This document shows, piece by piece, positions 1 to 6,688 of a stretch of DNA of 18,313 bases. The notes beneath the pieces are model-generated. The model worked only from the letters and a program-made list of their open reading frames with translations, made no database searches and was not told the origin of the DNA. This stretch comes from DASQUK01 sp046723645 (GTDB lineage Bacteria; Actinomycetota; Acidimicrobiia; Acidimicrobiales; VFJN01), in NCBI GenBank assembly GCA_046723645.1, contig JBKOUY010000099.1, forward strand, positions 1 to 18,313, given 5' to 3'. Within the stretch, counting starts at the first letter, position 1; each line of letters begins with the position of its first letter. Made by a program: the position numbers and the translations under genes.

Positions 1-6
1 GGCGCC

Positions 7-1131
7 CTAGGCGGCATCGCCGTCGAACCCGTACAGGCGCGCCGCATTGGCGCCGAGGATGCGGTCGAGCGCGTCGTCGCCCAGCGGGGCGGCGTTGGCC
101 CGCGCGGTCTCGACCGTGCCCGGGAAGTCGCAGTCCCAGTGGGGGTAGTCCGACGAGAACACGAGGCTGTCGGCGCCGAGGTGCTCGACGTACGGCTCGA
201 GCAGGCGGTCCTCGCACTCGAACGAGAAGAAGCACTGGCCCCGCTCGATGTAGTCGCGCGGGTCGCTCGTCATCGCCGGGACCATGTCACCCCGCTTCTC
301 GCGGTGCTCGTGCATCCGGTGCACGAAGTAGGGCACCCAGCCGACTCCGGACTCCAGGAACGCGACGCGCAGCGCCGGGTAGCGGTCGAGGACCCCGCCC
401 ATCGCCAGCGCCGTGAACGCCACCATCTGGTCGACGGGGAACGACAGGGTGTGCACCTGCGCGTAGTTGTCGAACCGCTCCGCCCCGGGCAACGGCAGGT
501 TCATCCCCGGCGCGCTGTGCACGCCCACGGCGAGGCCGAGGCCGGCGGCGCCCTCGAAGAAGGGCTGGAGCGACGGATCGTCGAGGTTTCGGGCGCCCAC
601 AACCGGCGGGATCATCACGCCGACCGCGCCGAGATCGGCGGCCCGCGCCGCCTCGTCGACCGCGTCGTCCGGGTGCTGGAGCGGAACGATCGCCACCGCC
701 CGGAGCCGGTCGGGGTGGCGGGCGCACACGCCGACGAGCCAGTCGTTGTACGCCCGGCAGAAGTCCAGCGCGAACGCCCGGTCCTCGAACGTGGTGGCGC
801 CGATGCTCAGCCCGCCGTACAGCACCTGGACGTCTATGCCCTCCTTGTCGAGGTCGCGGATGCGGGCGTCGAGGTGCAGGGCCCCGTCGGCGGCCTGGGG
901 GTGCATGGCCGATTCGATGGGGACGCCGCGGCCCGGCCCCTCCTGGGTCGGGAACAACTTGCCCTCGATCAGGCTGACCACCCTGCCCCCGGACTCGCCG
1001 GCCCGCTGCCACCCCGGGTGCCGCTCGGCCAGCGCCCGCCAGGGCGCGAGCTCGTCGTCGGGCGCGTCGAGGCGGACGACCGGCTCGTTGATGTGGGCGT
1101 CGGCGTCGATGACCGGCGTCCGTGCGTCCAT
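7..1131 (-). CDS. Amidohydrolase-2 family metal-dependent hydrolase/decarboxylase
   Basis: A 374-residue TIM-barrel amidohydrolase of the amidohydrolase-2 (ACMSD/resorcylate decarboxylase-like) group, probably cytoplasmic. It carries an N-terminal DADAH motif (residues 9-13, a D-x-H version of the metal-binding HxH), a GVHSAPG strand with His205, and the C-terminal SSDYPHWD motif (Asp328, His331) typical of the family. Family members hydrolyse or decarboxylate ring or acid substrates; the substrate cannot be read from the sequence. The ATG at 1131 is preferred because a GGGGGG run lies about 6 nt upstream and AGGAG about 13 nt upstream, and the protein then begins just before the conserved strand. 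An in-frame ATG at 1170 would overlap the upstream stop by 8 nt but has no SD. It is the last gene of a four-gene minus-strand operon, 31 nt after the EthD-like gene. Confidence 0.88.
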   Translation of the reverse strand: MDARTPVIDADAHINEPVVRLDAPDDELAPWRALAERHPGWQRAGESGGRVVSLIEGKLFPTQEGPGRGVPIESAMHPQAADGALHLDARIRDLDKEGIDVQVLYGGLSIGATTFEDRAFALDFCRAYNDWLVGVCARHPDRLRAVAIVPLQHPDDAVDEAARAADLGAVGVMIPPVVGARNLDDPSLQPFFEGAAGLGLAVGVHSAPGMNLPLPGAERFDNYAQVHTLSFPVDQMVAFTALAMGGVLDRYPALRVAFLESGVGWVPYFVHRMHEHREKRGDMVPAMTSDPRDYIERGQCFFSFECEDRLLEPYVEHLGADSLVFSSDYPHWDCDFPGTVETARANAAPLGDDALDRILGANAARLYGFDGDAA

Positions 1132-1162
1132 GTGGCCCCCCGACCGCTCCTGGTCTGTCTTC

Positions 1163-1921
1163 CTAATCATATGACTGATAGGCGTCCTCGGGCCAGACCC
1201 ATGGAACCAGAGATGCGAACGGGGCGGCCAGCAACGGCGTGACCGGTGCGTCGCGCCACCCCTCCTCCATCAACGGCCTCAGGGTGGCGGCCGTCTCCGC
1301 CGGGTCGCCGTCGAGGTAGCACACGGTGATCCGGAAGTCGCCCTCGGTGTACCGGCCCCGCCGGTAGCGGGCGGCGGTGGCGAAGACCCACGCGCCGGCG
1401 ACCCCGGGCGTCGTGACCAGCCGATCCAGGTGCTCGCCGTGGCGCCACCGCAGGTAGGGGTCGAGCCGGTCGGGATCGGCCGGCTGCTCGACGATCAGGT
1501 AGATGCCGCGGTTGGGCCTGAAGGGCACCACCTCGGCCGACACGAGCACGCGCGGCGCCGCCCTGGCGTCCAGGAGCCGCAGCGCCCCCAGGAAGCGGCG
1601 GGGCAGGTCCCGCGGGAAGCGGCCGAGGTGTGCCAGCCGGCTCCCCAGGTCGAAGAAGTCGTCGAGCGTCTGCTCGACCGGGTCGCCCATCAGGTACAGC
1701 ACGACGTGGTGGACGTCCTGGAACACGCCGGACGCCGCCGCGCGCGCCGCATGGCACGCCTCGTTCGACACCCAGCGCTGCCCGTAAACGATGCCGGGCA
1801 GCTGGTACTGCTCGGGCATGTGGTCGAGCTGATGCCACGCCAGGTAGGCGCGGTCGCCGACGTCGTCGTCGGGTCCGCCCCGGCCCGACACCGAGAAGAA
1901 CCCGATCTTGACCCGGTTCAC
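1163..1921 (-). CDS. Two-repeat EthD-like dimeric alpha/beta barrel protein
   Basis: A 252-residue protein built from two ferredoxin-like repeats. The first half has an AYLAWHQLDHMPEQYQLPG stretch (residues 25-43) and the second an equivalent LRWRHGEHLDRLVTTPGV stretch (157-174), each followed by strands ending in aromatic residues. This WH..DH/RH..HL pattern followed by a PG turn is the EthD/dimeric alpha-beta barrel signature, seen in small accessory proteins and cofactor-free enzymes acting on aromatic or polyketide-like compounds. The GTG start is chosen because it overlaps the LLM gene's TGA as GTGA and is preceded by GGGGGCG; an in-frame ATG at 1948 would lie inside the upstream gene. 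The exact reaction is unknown. The fold call is good, the functional call weak. Confidence 0.75.
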   Translation of the reverse strand: MNRVKIGFFSVSGRGGPDDDVGDRAYLAWHQLDHMPEQYQLPGIVYGQRWVSNEACHAARAAASGVFQDVHHVVLYLMGDPVEQTLDDFFDLGSRLAHLGRFPRDLPRRFLGALRLLDARAAPRVLVSAEVVPFRPNRGIYLIVEQPADPDRLDPYLRWRHGEHLDRLVTTPGVAGAWVFATAARYRRGRYTEGDFRITVCYLDGDPAETAATLRPLMEEGWRDAPVTPLLAAPFASLVPWVWPEDAYQSYD

Positions 1922-2784
1922 ACCGCCCCCGCGCGTACGCCCGCGCATCCCGCAAGCGCCTCGAGCTGCTCCAGGTAGTGCGCGAGCGAGTGGTGCACGA
2001 CCCGGGCGGCGACGATGGTCGTGCCGGCCCCGGCCAAGGCGCCGAGCGCGTCCGCGCAGGCCGCGGCGGCGTCGCTCGGGTCGAGCGCCCGCTCGGGGCT
2101 GATCACCACCTCGAACCCGTCCGGCAGGTCGACCCCGGCCAGCCAGTCCGCCACCTGCGCGACCGTGACCCCGAACGGGGCCCAGCCGTCGGCCAGCGTC
2201 GCGGCCCGCCGGAGCGAGCGGCGGGTGCGGCCCCCGACCCACAGCGGGACCCGAGGCTGGGCGGCGCAGGGCCGGACGACGAAGCCGTCGTAGTCGTAGT
2301 GGGTCCCGTGGTACGCCGGCCGCTCGCTGGAGAGCGAGGCCCGCAGCGCCGCCAGGGCGTCGTCCGCCCGCTCCCCCCGGTCCTCGAACGGGGCGCCGAG
2401 CAGCTCGAACTCCTCGCGCAGCGATCCCACGCCGACGCCCAGGATCAGCCGACCGCCCGACACCAGGTCGAGGGTGCCGTAGCGCTTGGCGATCTCGAGG
2501 GGATGGTGGTAGCCGAGCACGAGGACGTAGGTGGCGAGCCGCACCCGCTCGGTCACGGCGGCCAGGTAGCCGAGCGTCGCCAGCGGATCCCAGTACGTCG
2601 CCCCCCGGACCTCGGCCGCGTCGGTGGGGATGCCCACGTGCTCGCTGCACGTGAGGTGGTGGTAGCCGAGGCGGTCGGCGGCCCGGGCGATCTCCACCAG
2701 CTCGGTCATCCCCGCGGCCCGCTCCCACCGGGCGTGGGCTCCCGGCACGCGGGTCAGCACCGGCGTGACGACCGACAGGCGCAT
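1918..2784 (-). CDS. LLM-class (luciferase-like) F420-dependent oxidoreductase
   Basis: A 288-residue single-domain luciferase-like protein. It has the LLM N-terminal strand (MRLSVVTPVL), a Y-H-H-L-T-C-S-E-H block near residue 41, and the highly characteristic GYHHPLEIAKRYGTLDLVSG segment (91-110) followed by GRLILGVGVG and REEFELLG. This is the pattern of F420-dependent LLM oxidoreductases of actinobacteria, which oxidise or reduce small molecules by hydride transfer with F420. The C-terminal half (PLWVGGRTRRSLRRAATLADGW) is also typical. The ATG overlaps the stop of the SnoaL-like gene (ATGA) and the TGA overlaps the EthD-like start (GTGA), so it sits in a translationally coupled operon. 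F420 rather than FMN is a family-based inference. Confidence 0.9.
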   Translation of the reverse strand: MRLSVVTPVLTRVPGAHARWERAAGMTELVEIARAADRLGYHHLTCSEHVGIPTDAAEVRGATYWDPLATLGYLAAVTERVRLATYVLVLGYHHPLEIAKRYGTLDLVSGGRLILGVGVGSLREEFELLGAPFEDRGERADDALAALRASLSSERPAYHGTHYDYDGFVVRPCAAQPRVPLWVGGRTRRSLRRAATLADGWAPFGVTVAQVADWLAGVDLPDGFEVVISPERALDPSDAAAACADALGALAGAGTTIVAARVVHHSLAHYLEQLEALAGCAGVRAGAV

Positions 2785-3215
2785 CAGGAGCCGCGGCTGA
2801 GGTCGGCCACCATCTCGCGCGCCGAGAAGTACCACCGCCCGCGCTCGTAGACGAGCTCGTCGCGATACCGGCCCACCGCCTCCACCACCGGTGCCACGTC
2901 GCCGTTCGAGCCCGGTCGCAGCGTCAGGAAGCGGCACTCCTGCCGCGCATGCACGCCGTCGACGCCGACCTGCGCGTCGGCGGTGACCCGGATCCGGCCG
3001 GGCGGAGCGGCCCGGAAGAACCCGGCCAGCTCCCGGTGGCCGGAGAATGTCTCGCCGCCGGCGCCCCGCAGCACGCCTTCCTGCACGAAGGTGCCGATCC
3101 AGGTCTCCAGGTCGCCGGCCTCCAGCGCCCGGTTGTAGCGCGCGGTGAGATCACCGATCGCCAGGCGGTTCGCCACGGTCATGAGGGTGGTGTGTTCCTG
3201 GTAACTCATGCCCAC
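2784..3215 (-). CDS. SnoaL/NTF2-like domain protein
   Basis: A 143-residue protein with the SnoaL_4/NTF2-like layout: an N-terminal helix IGDLTARYNRALEAGDLETW, then TFVQEGVLRGAGGETFSGHRELAGFF, then antiparallel strands with VEAVGRYRDELVYERGRWYFSAREM. Such cone-shaped domains act as cyclases, isomerases, dehydratases or ring-hydroxylating dioxygenase small subunits; no catalytic residues can be assigned. The GTG at 3215 lies 7 nt after GGAGG. An ATG two codons further (3209) is an alternative at 13 nt. It is the first intact gene of the operon that continues into the LLM oxidoreductase through ATGA. A remnant of an acyl-CoA synthetase lies directly upstream on the same strand. Confidence 0.82.
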   Translation of the reverse strand: MGMSYQEHTTLMTVANRLAIGDLTARYNRALEAGDLETWIGTFVQEGVLRGAGGETFSGHRELAGFFRAAPPGRIRVTADAQVGVDGVHARQECRFLTLRPGSNGDVAPVVEAVGRYRDELVYERGRWYFSAREMVADLSRGS

Positions 3216-3243
3216 TCTGTGCCCTCCACTGGGTACCCCACCA

Positions 3244-3375
3244 CTAGATCCGGACCTCTCGCCCTTGCCGGCACGAGCGCTCGTCGAGCTCGCGGTACGT
3301 CACCACCTCGCCGCGGCCCCCCATGATCAGGGCGGGCTTGTCGGGGCTCGTGGCGGCATGAACCCGCGGGTACAC
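3244..3375 (-). pseudogene. N-terminal stub of an acyl-CoA synthetase
   Basis: A 43-codon reading frame that starts with GTG 5 nt after AGGGGAG and ends in TAG. It encodes a peptide with VHAATSPDKPALIMGG and GEVVTYRELDERSCR, the N-terminal signature of AMP-dependent fatty-acid-CoA ligases, which open with 'TPDKPA' and 'TYRELDERSNRLA' segments. Family members are about 500 residues long, so all catalytic motifs are missing, and after the DERSCR segment the similarity stops. The start and SD are intact, so the stub may still be translated. It most likely marks a deletion that joined an acyl-CoA-ligase promoter and start to the SnoaL operon. The family call rests on pattern recall, not alignment. 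Confidence 0.65.
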
Positions 3376-3516
3376 GGTCTCTCCCCTCGCACTACTCACC
3401 GATGGTCGGTCGATCTGCGGTCATCGATGGATCTCGGATCGCTGCATCGCTATCTGATGTATCTTTTGACTGTTAGGCACCCTAGCGCGACCAAGCGGGG
3501 GAAGGAGACTGGGCGG
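3376..3516. promoter_or_regulatory. Divergent intergenic region with AT-rich promoter-like island
   Basis: This gap separates the minus-strand stub/SnoaL operon from the plus-strand barrel paralogues. It holds an AT-rich island around 3440-3480 that stands out against the GC-rich surroundings and contains TTGACT (3466-3471) and GATGTAT (3456-3462). It must carry promoters for at least one of the two directions, but no -35/-10 pair with good spacing could be settled on. A GAAGGAG ribosome-binding site for the plus-strand gene is at 3501-3507. Confidence 0.4.
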
Positions 3517-4218
3517 ATGCTGTTCCTTCACGAGGTGCATCGGGTCGCAGGCGCCAAGGAGAAGGAGTTCGAGGTCGCCTTCCGGGCCGGGTGGATGGAG
3601 GCGCTGGCGGCCGACGGCGATGCCCGGCTGTTGTGGTTCCTGCACCACGCCCACGGCACCGGGCCGTCGTACCAGGTGGTGACGGTCACCGGCGTGGCGG
3701 ACGGCACCGCGTGGGAGCGCCTCGCCGGCCGGGTCCAGCACGGCGACCTGAGCGACTGGGCACGCGAGGTCGATTCCTGCCGACACGACGTCCAGGCCCG
3801 CCTGCTGATGGCCCTCGACTTCTCGCCCCTTGAGGTCGACCTCGCCGACGTGCCCGCCGACGGGCGCCGCCACGAGCCCGCGCTGTACATGGAGGACACC
3901 ATGTGGCCCAGGCGCGGCAGGGCCGAGGAGTACATCGCGGCCGCTGGCGGCATCTACACGCGGATGCTCGGGTCGGAGTCCGCCCGCCGCCTGATCAGCA
4001 TCGAGGCCGCCTACCAGACCATGCCGGGCGCCGGCCGCTACCCCGAGGTCACACTGATGCAGAAGGTCCACGACATGCCGGGGCTGGTCCGGCTGCTGAC
4101 CAGCGACATGCCCGAGGAGATGGCGCGACCGGGCAACTGGATGCACGACGCCCTGGAGTTCCGCGATCAGTGGCGCAGCAAGCTGCTCCGCACGGCGTCG
4201 TGGTCGCCCCTCAACTAG
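3517..4218 (+). CDS. Duplicated dimeric alpha/beta barrel (NIPSNAP/EthD-like) protein, copy 1
   Basis: A 233-residue cytoplasmic protein with no signal peptide or membrane segment. Two ferredoxin-like halves are visible. The first runs from strand LFLHEVHRV through a helix with KEKEFEVAFRAGWMEAL to strands ARLLWFLHHAHG and SYQVVTVTGV. The second runs from strand PALYMEDTMWP through a helix to RLISIEAAYQTM and VTLMQKVHDM. The strand-helix-strand-strand order resembles NIPSNAP and EthD barrels, but it matches no family I can name with certainty. The ATG is chosen because GAAGGAG lies 9 nt upstream and because it aligns exactly with the start of the next gene. The downstream neighbour is a paralogue, roughly half identical by eye, 19 nt away, so the two are probably co-transcribed and may form a heteromer. 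Function unknown. Confidence 0.8.
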   Translation: MLFLHEVHRVAGAKEKEFEVAFRAGWMEALAADGDARLLWFLHHAHGTGPSYQVVTVTGVADGTAWERLAGRVQHGDLSDWAREVDSCRHDVQARLLMALDFSPLEVDLADVPADGRRHEPALYMEDTMWPRRGRAEEYIAAAGGIYTRMLGSESARRLISIEAAYQTMPGAGRYPEVTLMQKVHDMPGLVRLLTSDMPEEMARPGNWMHDALEFRDQWRSKLLRTASWSPLN

Positions 4219-4237
4219 CTCGGGGGAGGGACCCACC

Positions 4238-4945
4238 ATGCTGTTCATGCACGAGGTGCACACGGTGGCCGGCGAACACGAGCACGAGTTCGAGGCCGCG
4301 TACCGCGATGGCTGGATGAGGCTGCTGGCCCAGGACGACGACGCCCGGCTGCTGTGGTACCTCAACCACGCCCACGGCAGCGGCGTGTCGTACCGGGTTG
4401 TGACGATCACCGCGATCCGGGACGGGGCGGCCTACGAGCGCCTGGCCGGGCGCCTCCGCCGGGGCGACCTGTTGGACTGGTCCCGCAGCGCCGGTGCCCT
4501 GCGCCACGACGTGCAGGGAAAGATGCTGCTCCCCGTCTACTGGTCGCCCCTCCAGGACGTCGACCTCGCCACGGTGCCGACCGACGGCTCCGAGCACGAG
4601 CTGTCGCTGTTCATGGAGGACACCGGCTGGCCCTCGGCCCCGCTCGACGACTACATCCGGTTCTGGGACGAGGAGTACTTCCGCAACATGCGGGCGATGC
4701 CGCCCGAGCACAGCATCCTGGAGATCGACGCGTGCTTCCAGGTGGCCCACGGCACCCACTACCGGCCGGAGGCCATCCTCATGCAGAAGATCGTCAACTA
4801 CGGGCTGTTGCTGAACCTCATCTCCGAGCCCGAGGAGTACGACCCCGACGTGTGGCCCGGCCGCTACATGCGCCGGGGCCTGGACTACCGCGACCAGTGG
4901 GAGAGCAGGCTGTTGCGCACCAGCAAGTGGTCGCCGTGGTACTGA
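4238..4945 (+). CDS. Duplicated dimeric alpha/beta barrel (NIPSNAP/EthD-like) protein, copy 2
   Basis: A 235-residue paralogue of the preceding gene. Shared blocks include the N-terminal LF-HEVH-VAG, GWM--LA--DDARLLW-L-HAHG-G-SY-VVT-T, a central Y/FMEDT-WP, and a C-terminal ---DQW-S-LLRT--WSP. The copies differ most in the second-half helix, where this one has DDYIRFWDEEYFRNM. GGGGGAGGG gives it a strong ribosome-binding site 7 nt before ATG. The same two-repeat ferredoxin-like fold is inferred. The conserved paired histidines in the HHAHG/NHAHG segment and the Trp-rich tail are candidates for a binding site, but no reaction can be assigned. It converges on the VWA gene with only 17 bp between the stops. 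Confidence 0.8.
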   Translation: MLFMHEVHTVAGEHEHEFEAAYRDGWMRLLAQDDDARLLWYLNHAHGSGVSYRVVTITAIRDGAAYERLAGRLRRGDLLDWSRSAGALRHDVQGKMLLPVYWSPLQDVDLATVPTDGSEHELSLFMEDTGWPSAPLDDYIRFWDEEYFRNMRAMPPEHSILEIDACFQVAHGTHYRPEAILMQKIVNYGLLLNLISEPEEYDPDVWPGRYMRRGLDYRDQWESRLLRTSKWSPWY

Positions 4946-4962
4946 CCGACCTCCGCCGGTTG

Positions 4963-6303
4963 CTAGCAGCAACGCTCCACGAACTGCTCGAGCTGGTCCA
5001 GGTTGCGGCACTCGAAGGTCTCGTGCGTCAGCGCGGCGTACTCGCTCATGACGGAGTCCCCCGTGTCCCACGACGAGACCGGCTCGGGGTTCAGCCAGTA
5101 GACGCGGCGGGCGCGGCGACGTAGCTCGGCCAGGACCCACGACTGGGGGGCGTGGTAGTTGTTGCGGGCGTCCCCGAGCACGATCAGCGTCGTGCGCGGG
5201 GTGACCTCGGCTCCCCAGCGCCGCCAGAAGTCGGAGAACGCGTGGCCGTAGTCGGAGTGGCCGTCGAACCGGGTGATGCCGGCGCTGGTGCCGAGCGCCC
5301 GCATCGCCTCGGCCGGGCCCGCCCGGTCACGCAGCTGGTCCGTCACCTCCTCGATGGCGTCGACGAAGACGAACGACCGGACCTTGCCGAACTGGCTGCT
5401 CAACGCATAGACGAGCTGGAGGGTGAAGCGGCTGAAGTCCGCCACCGAGCGGCTGACGTCGGCGAGCACGATGATCTCGGGCAACGACCGGCGGCGGCCC
5501 CGGATCACCGGCTCGAGCGGCACGCCGCCGTACGCCAGCGAGCGGCGGATCGTGTGGCGGAAGTCCAGCCGGCCGGGCGCGGCGCGCCTCGTCTTGGCCA
5601 GCCTGGCGGCCAGCCGCCGCGCCAGCGGCTGGATCGCGGCCCGGATCTGGTCCAGCTCTCCAGCCGACGCCCGGCGGATCTCCAGCTGCGTCCCCGTGAG
5701 CCCGGCGGGCGCGTGATCGCGCTCGGCGAACGACGTGCGGCGCCGGATCTCGGACTCGATCTCGTCGCGCAGTTGGTCCGCCCGCAGCGCCACCGTGCGG
5801 CGGGCGAGCCTGTTCTCCAGCGGCGTCAGGCCGCCCGGGGCACCGGCGTCGCCGGCGTCGCCTGCCTTGGCGGCGGTCACCACGGCGAGGGCCCGTTCCG
5901 GGAGGGTTGCGAAGTCGATGCGACGCAGGGTGCGGAACAGGTGGTAGTGCACGCCGCCCGGAGGGGTCCCCAGCGCCCCGTGGCGGCGGACCGCCTCGCG
6001 GGCGACGGCCCGCAGGACGGCACCGTCGCCCTGCGCCACCACGCGCTCGAGACGGCGCCGGAAGGCCTCGTCGGCGTCGTCGGCCTCCGGATCGACGGCG
6101 AAGTAGGCGTCGAACACGGTTTCGAAGGTGACCCATTCGGCGCGGCTCTTGGCGAGCGTCGAGCCCAGGGCCTGGCGGACGATCGCACGCTCGTCGAGCG
6201 ACACGGCATCCACGGCCCGCATCGCGTCGACGTGCTCGGTGATGCCGACCGCGACGCCCGCGGCCCGCAACTCCTCGACGAAGCCGCTCAGGACGTCGAT
6301 CAC
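4963..6303 (-). CDS. CoxE-like VWA domain protein
   Basis: A 446-residue protein with an N-terminal helical CoxE-type region and a C-terminal von Willebrand A domain. The MIDAS motif is ADVSRS (DVSRS at 282-286), and a later strand carries LIVLGDARNNY (Asp378), both typical of CoxE/VWA proteins that bind Mg2+ and usually work with a MoxR AAA+ ATPase in metal-centre or enzyme maturation. No MoxR gene is nearby. The GTG at 6303 is preferred over the longer ATG start at 6330: GGAGGT lies 6 nt before the GTG, whereas the ATG sits inside a 13-bp tandem repeat without an SD. The fused open frame further upstream is a sigma-factor remnant, not part of this protein. The protein ends in a double Cys. 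Confidence 0.85.
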   Translation of the reverse strand: MIDVLSGFVEELRAAGVAVGITEHVDAMRAVDAVSLDERAIVRQALGSTLAKSRAEWVTFETVFDAYFAVDPEADDADEAFRRRLERVVAQGDGAVLRAVAREAVRRHGALGTPPGGVHYHLFRTLRRIDFATLPERALAVVTAAKAGDAGDAGAPGGLTPLENRLARRTVALRADQLRDEIESEIRRRTSFAERDHAPAGLTGTQLEIRRASAGELDQIRAAIQPLARRLAARLAKTRRAAPGRLDFRHTIRRSLAYGGVPLEPVIRGRRRSLPEIIVLADVSRSVADFSRFTLQLVYALSSQFGKVRSFVFVDAIEEVTDQLRDRAGPAEAMRALGTSAGITRFDGHSDYGHAFSDFWRRWGAEVTPRTTLIVLGDARNNYHAPQSWVLAELRRRARRVYWLNPEPVSSWDTGDSVMSEYAALTHETFECRNLDQLEQFVERCC

Positions 6304-6316
6304 CCGGGCACCTCCG

Positions 6317-6360
6317 TTCGTCGCCGTCATTCGTCGCCGTGGTTCGTCGCCGTCGTTCGT
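6317..6360. repeat. 13-bp tandem repeat, 3.4 copies
   Basis: The unit TTCGTCGCCGTNN occurs at 6317, 6330 and 6343 with a partial copy at 6356. Only the last two bases of each unit vary. Because 13 is not a multiple of three, each copy shifts the reading frame. It lies directly upstream of the VWA ribosome-binding site and creates a spurious in-frame ATG at 6330. It also covers the last codons of the decayed sigma-factor remnant. Confidence 0.8.
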
Positions 6361-6640
6361 GGAGCGATTCTGGTTGCTGGGCCACCCGTGAGGGGCGCTG
6401 ACCTGGACAGTCGGCGGCGCCGGATGGGTCACGCCGTCCGGCCCGGGCGAGGAGGTCGGCGCGCGCGCGTGGTAGGGCTGGTAGTCCTCGAGCGGGGTCA
6501 CGTCGAGCGAGTCGAGGGCGTCGAGACCGGCGGCGGCCCCGCGCATCTCGCCGATGGCGACGGCATGGTTGAGGGCGGTCACCGCGTCGGGGCGCATGGC
6601 GTAGAGCTGGTCGACCACTCCAGCGCCGGGAACCGCGTAG
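6352..6640 (-). pseudogene. Frameshifted C-terminal remnant of an ECF42-type sigma factor
   Basis: Reading the minus strand, one frame gives YAMRPDAVTALNHAVAIGEM followed by RGAAAGLDALDSLD and YQPYHA. A second frame continues with RADLLARAGRR, and the third with RSAPLTGGPATR. Joined, these match the C-terminal TPR-like region of ECF42 sigma factors, which reads approximately 'P-VALNRAVAVAE--GPAAGLA-LD', then 'Y---HA-RADLLRR-GR', then 'RALALT-NPAER'. Two frameshifts separate the pieces, and the sigma-2 and sigma-4 domains are absent: upstream sequence belongs to the oppositely oriented aldo/keto reductase. This is therefore a decayed gene end. Family assignment is from recalled consensus. Confidence 0.6.
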
Positions 6641-6655
6641 GCCCTGATTGCGGAA

Positions 6656-6668
6656 CGGCGTCACGCCG
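6656..6668. promoter_or_regulatory. Perfect palindrome upstream of the aldo/keto reductase
   Basis: CGGCGT-C-ACGCCG is a perfect 6-bp inverted repeat with one central base, 20 bp before the ATG of the reductase gene. Its position suits an operator, but a short GC palindrome in GC-rich DNA may be chance. No clear -35/-10 pair was seen around it. Confidence 0.25.
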
Positions 6669-6688
6669 CCTCCCTAGGCTCACGGCCC

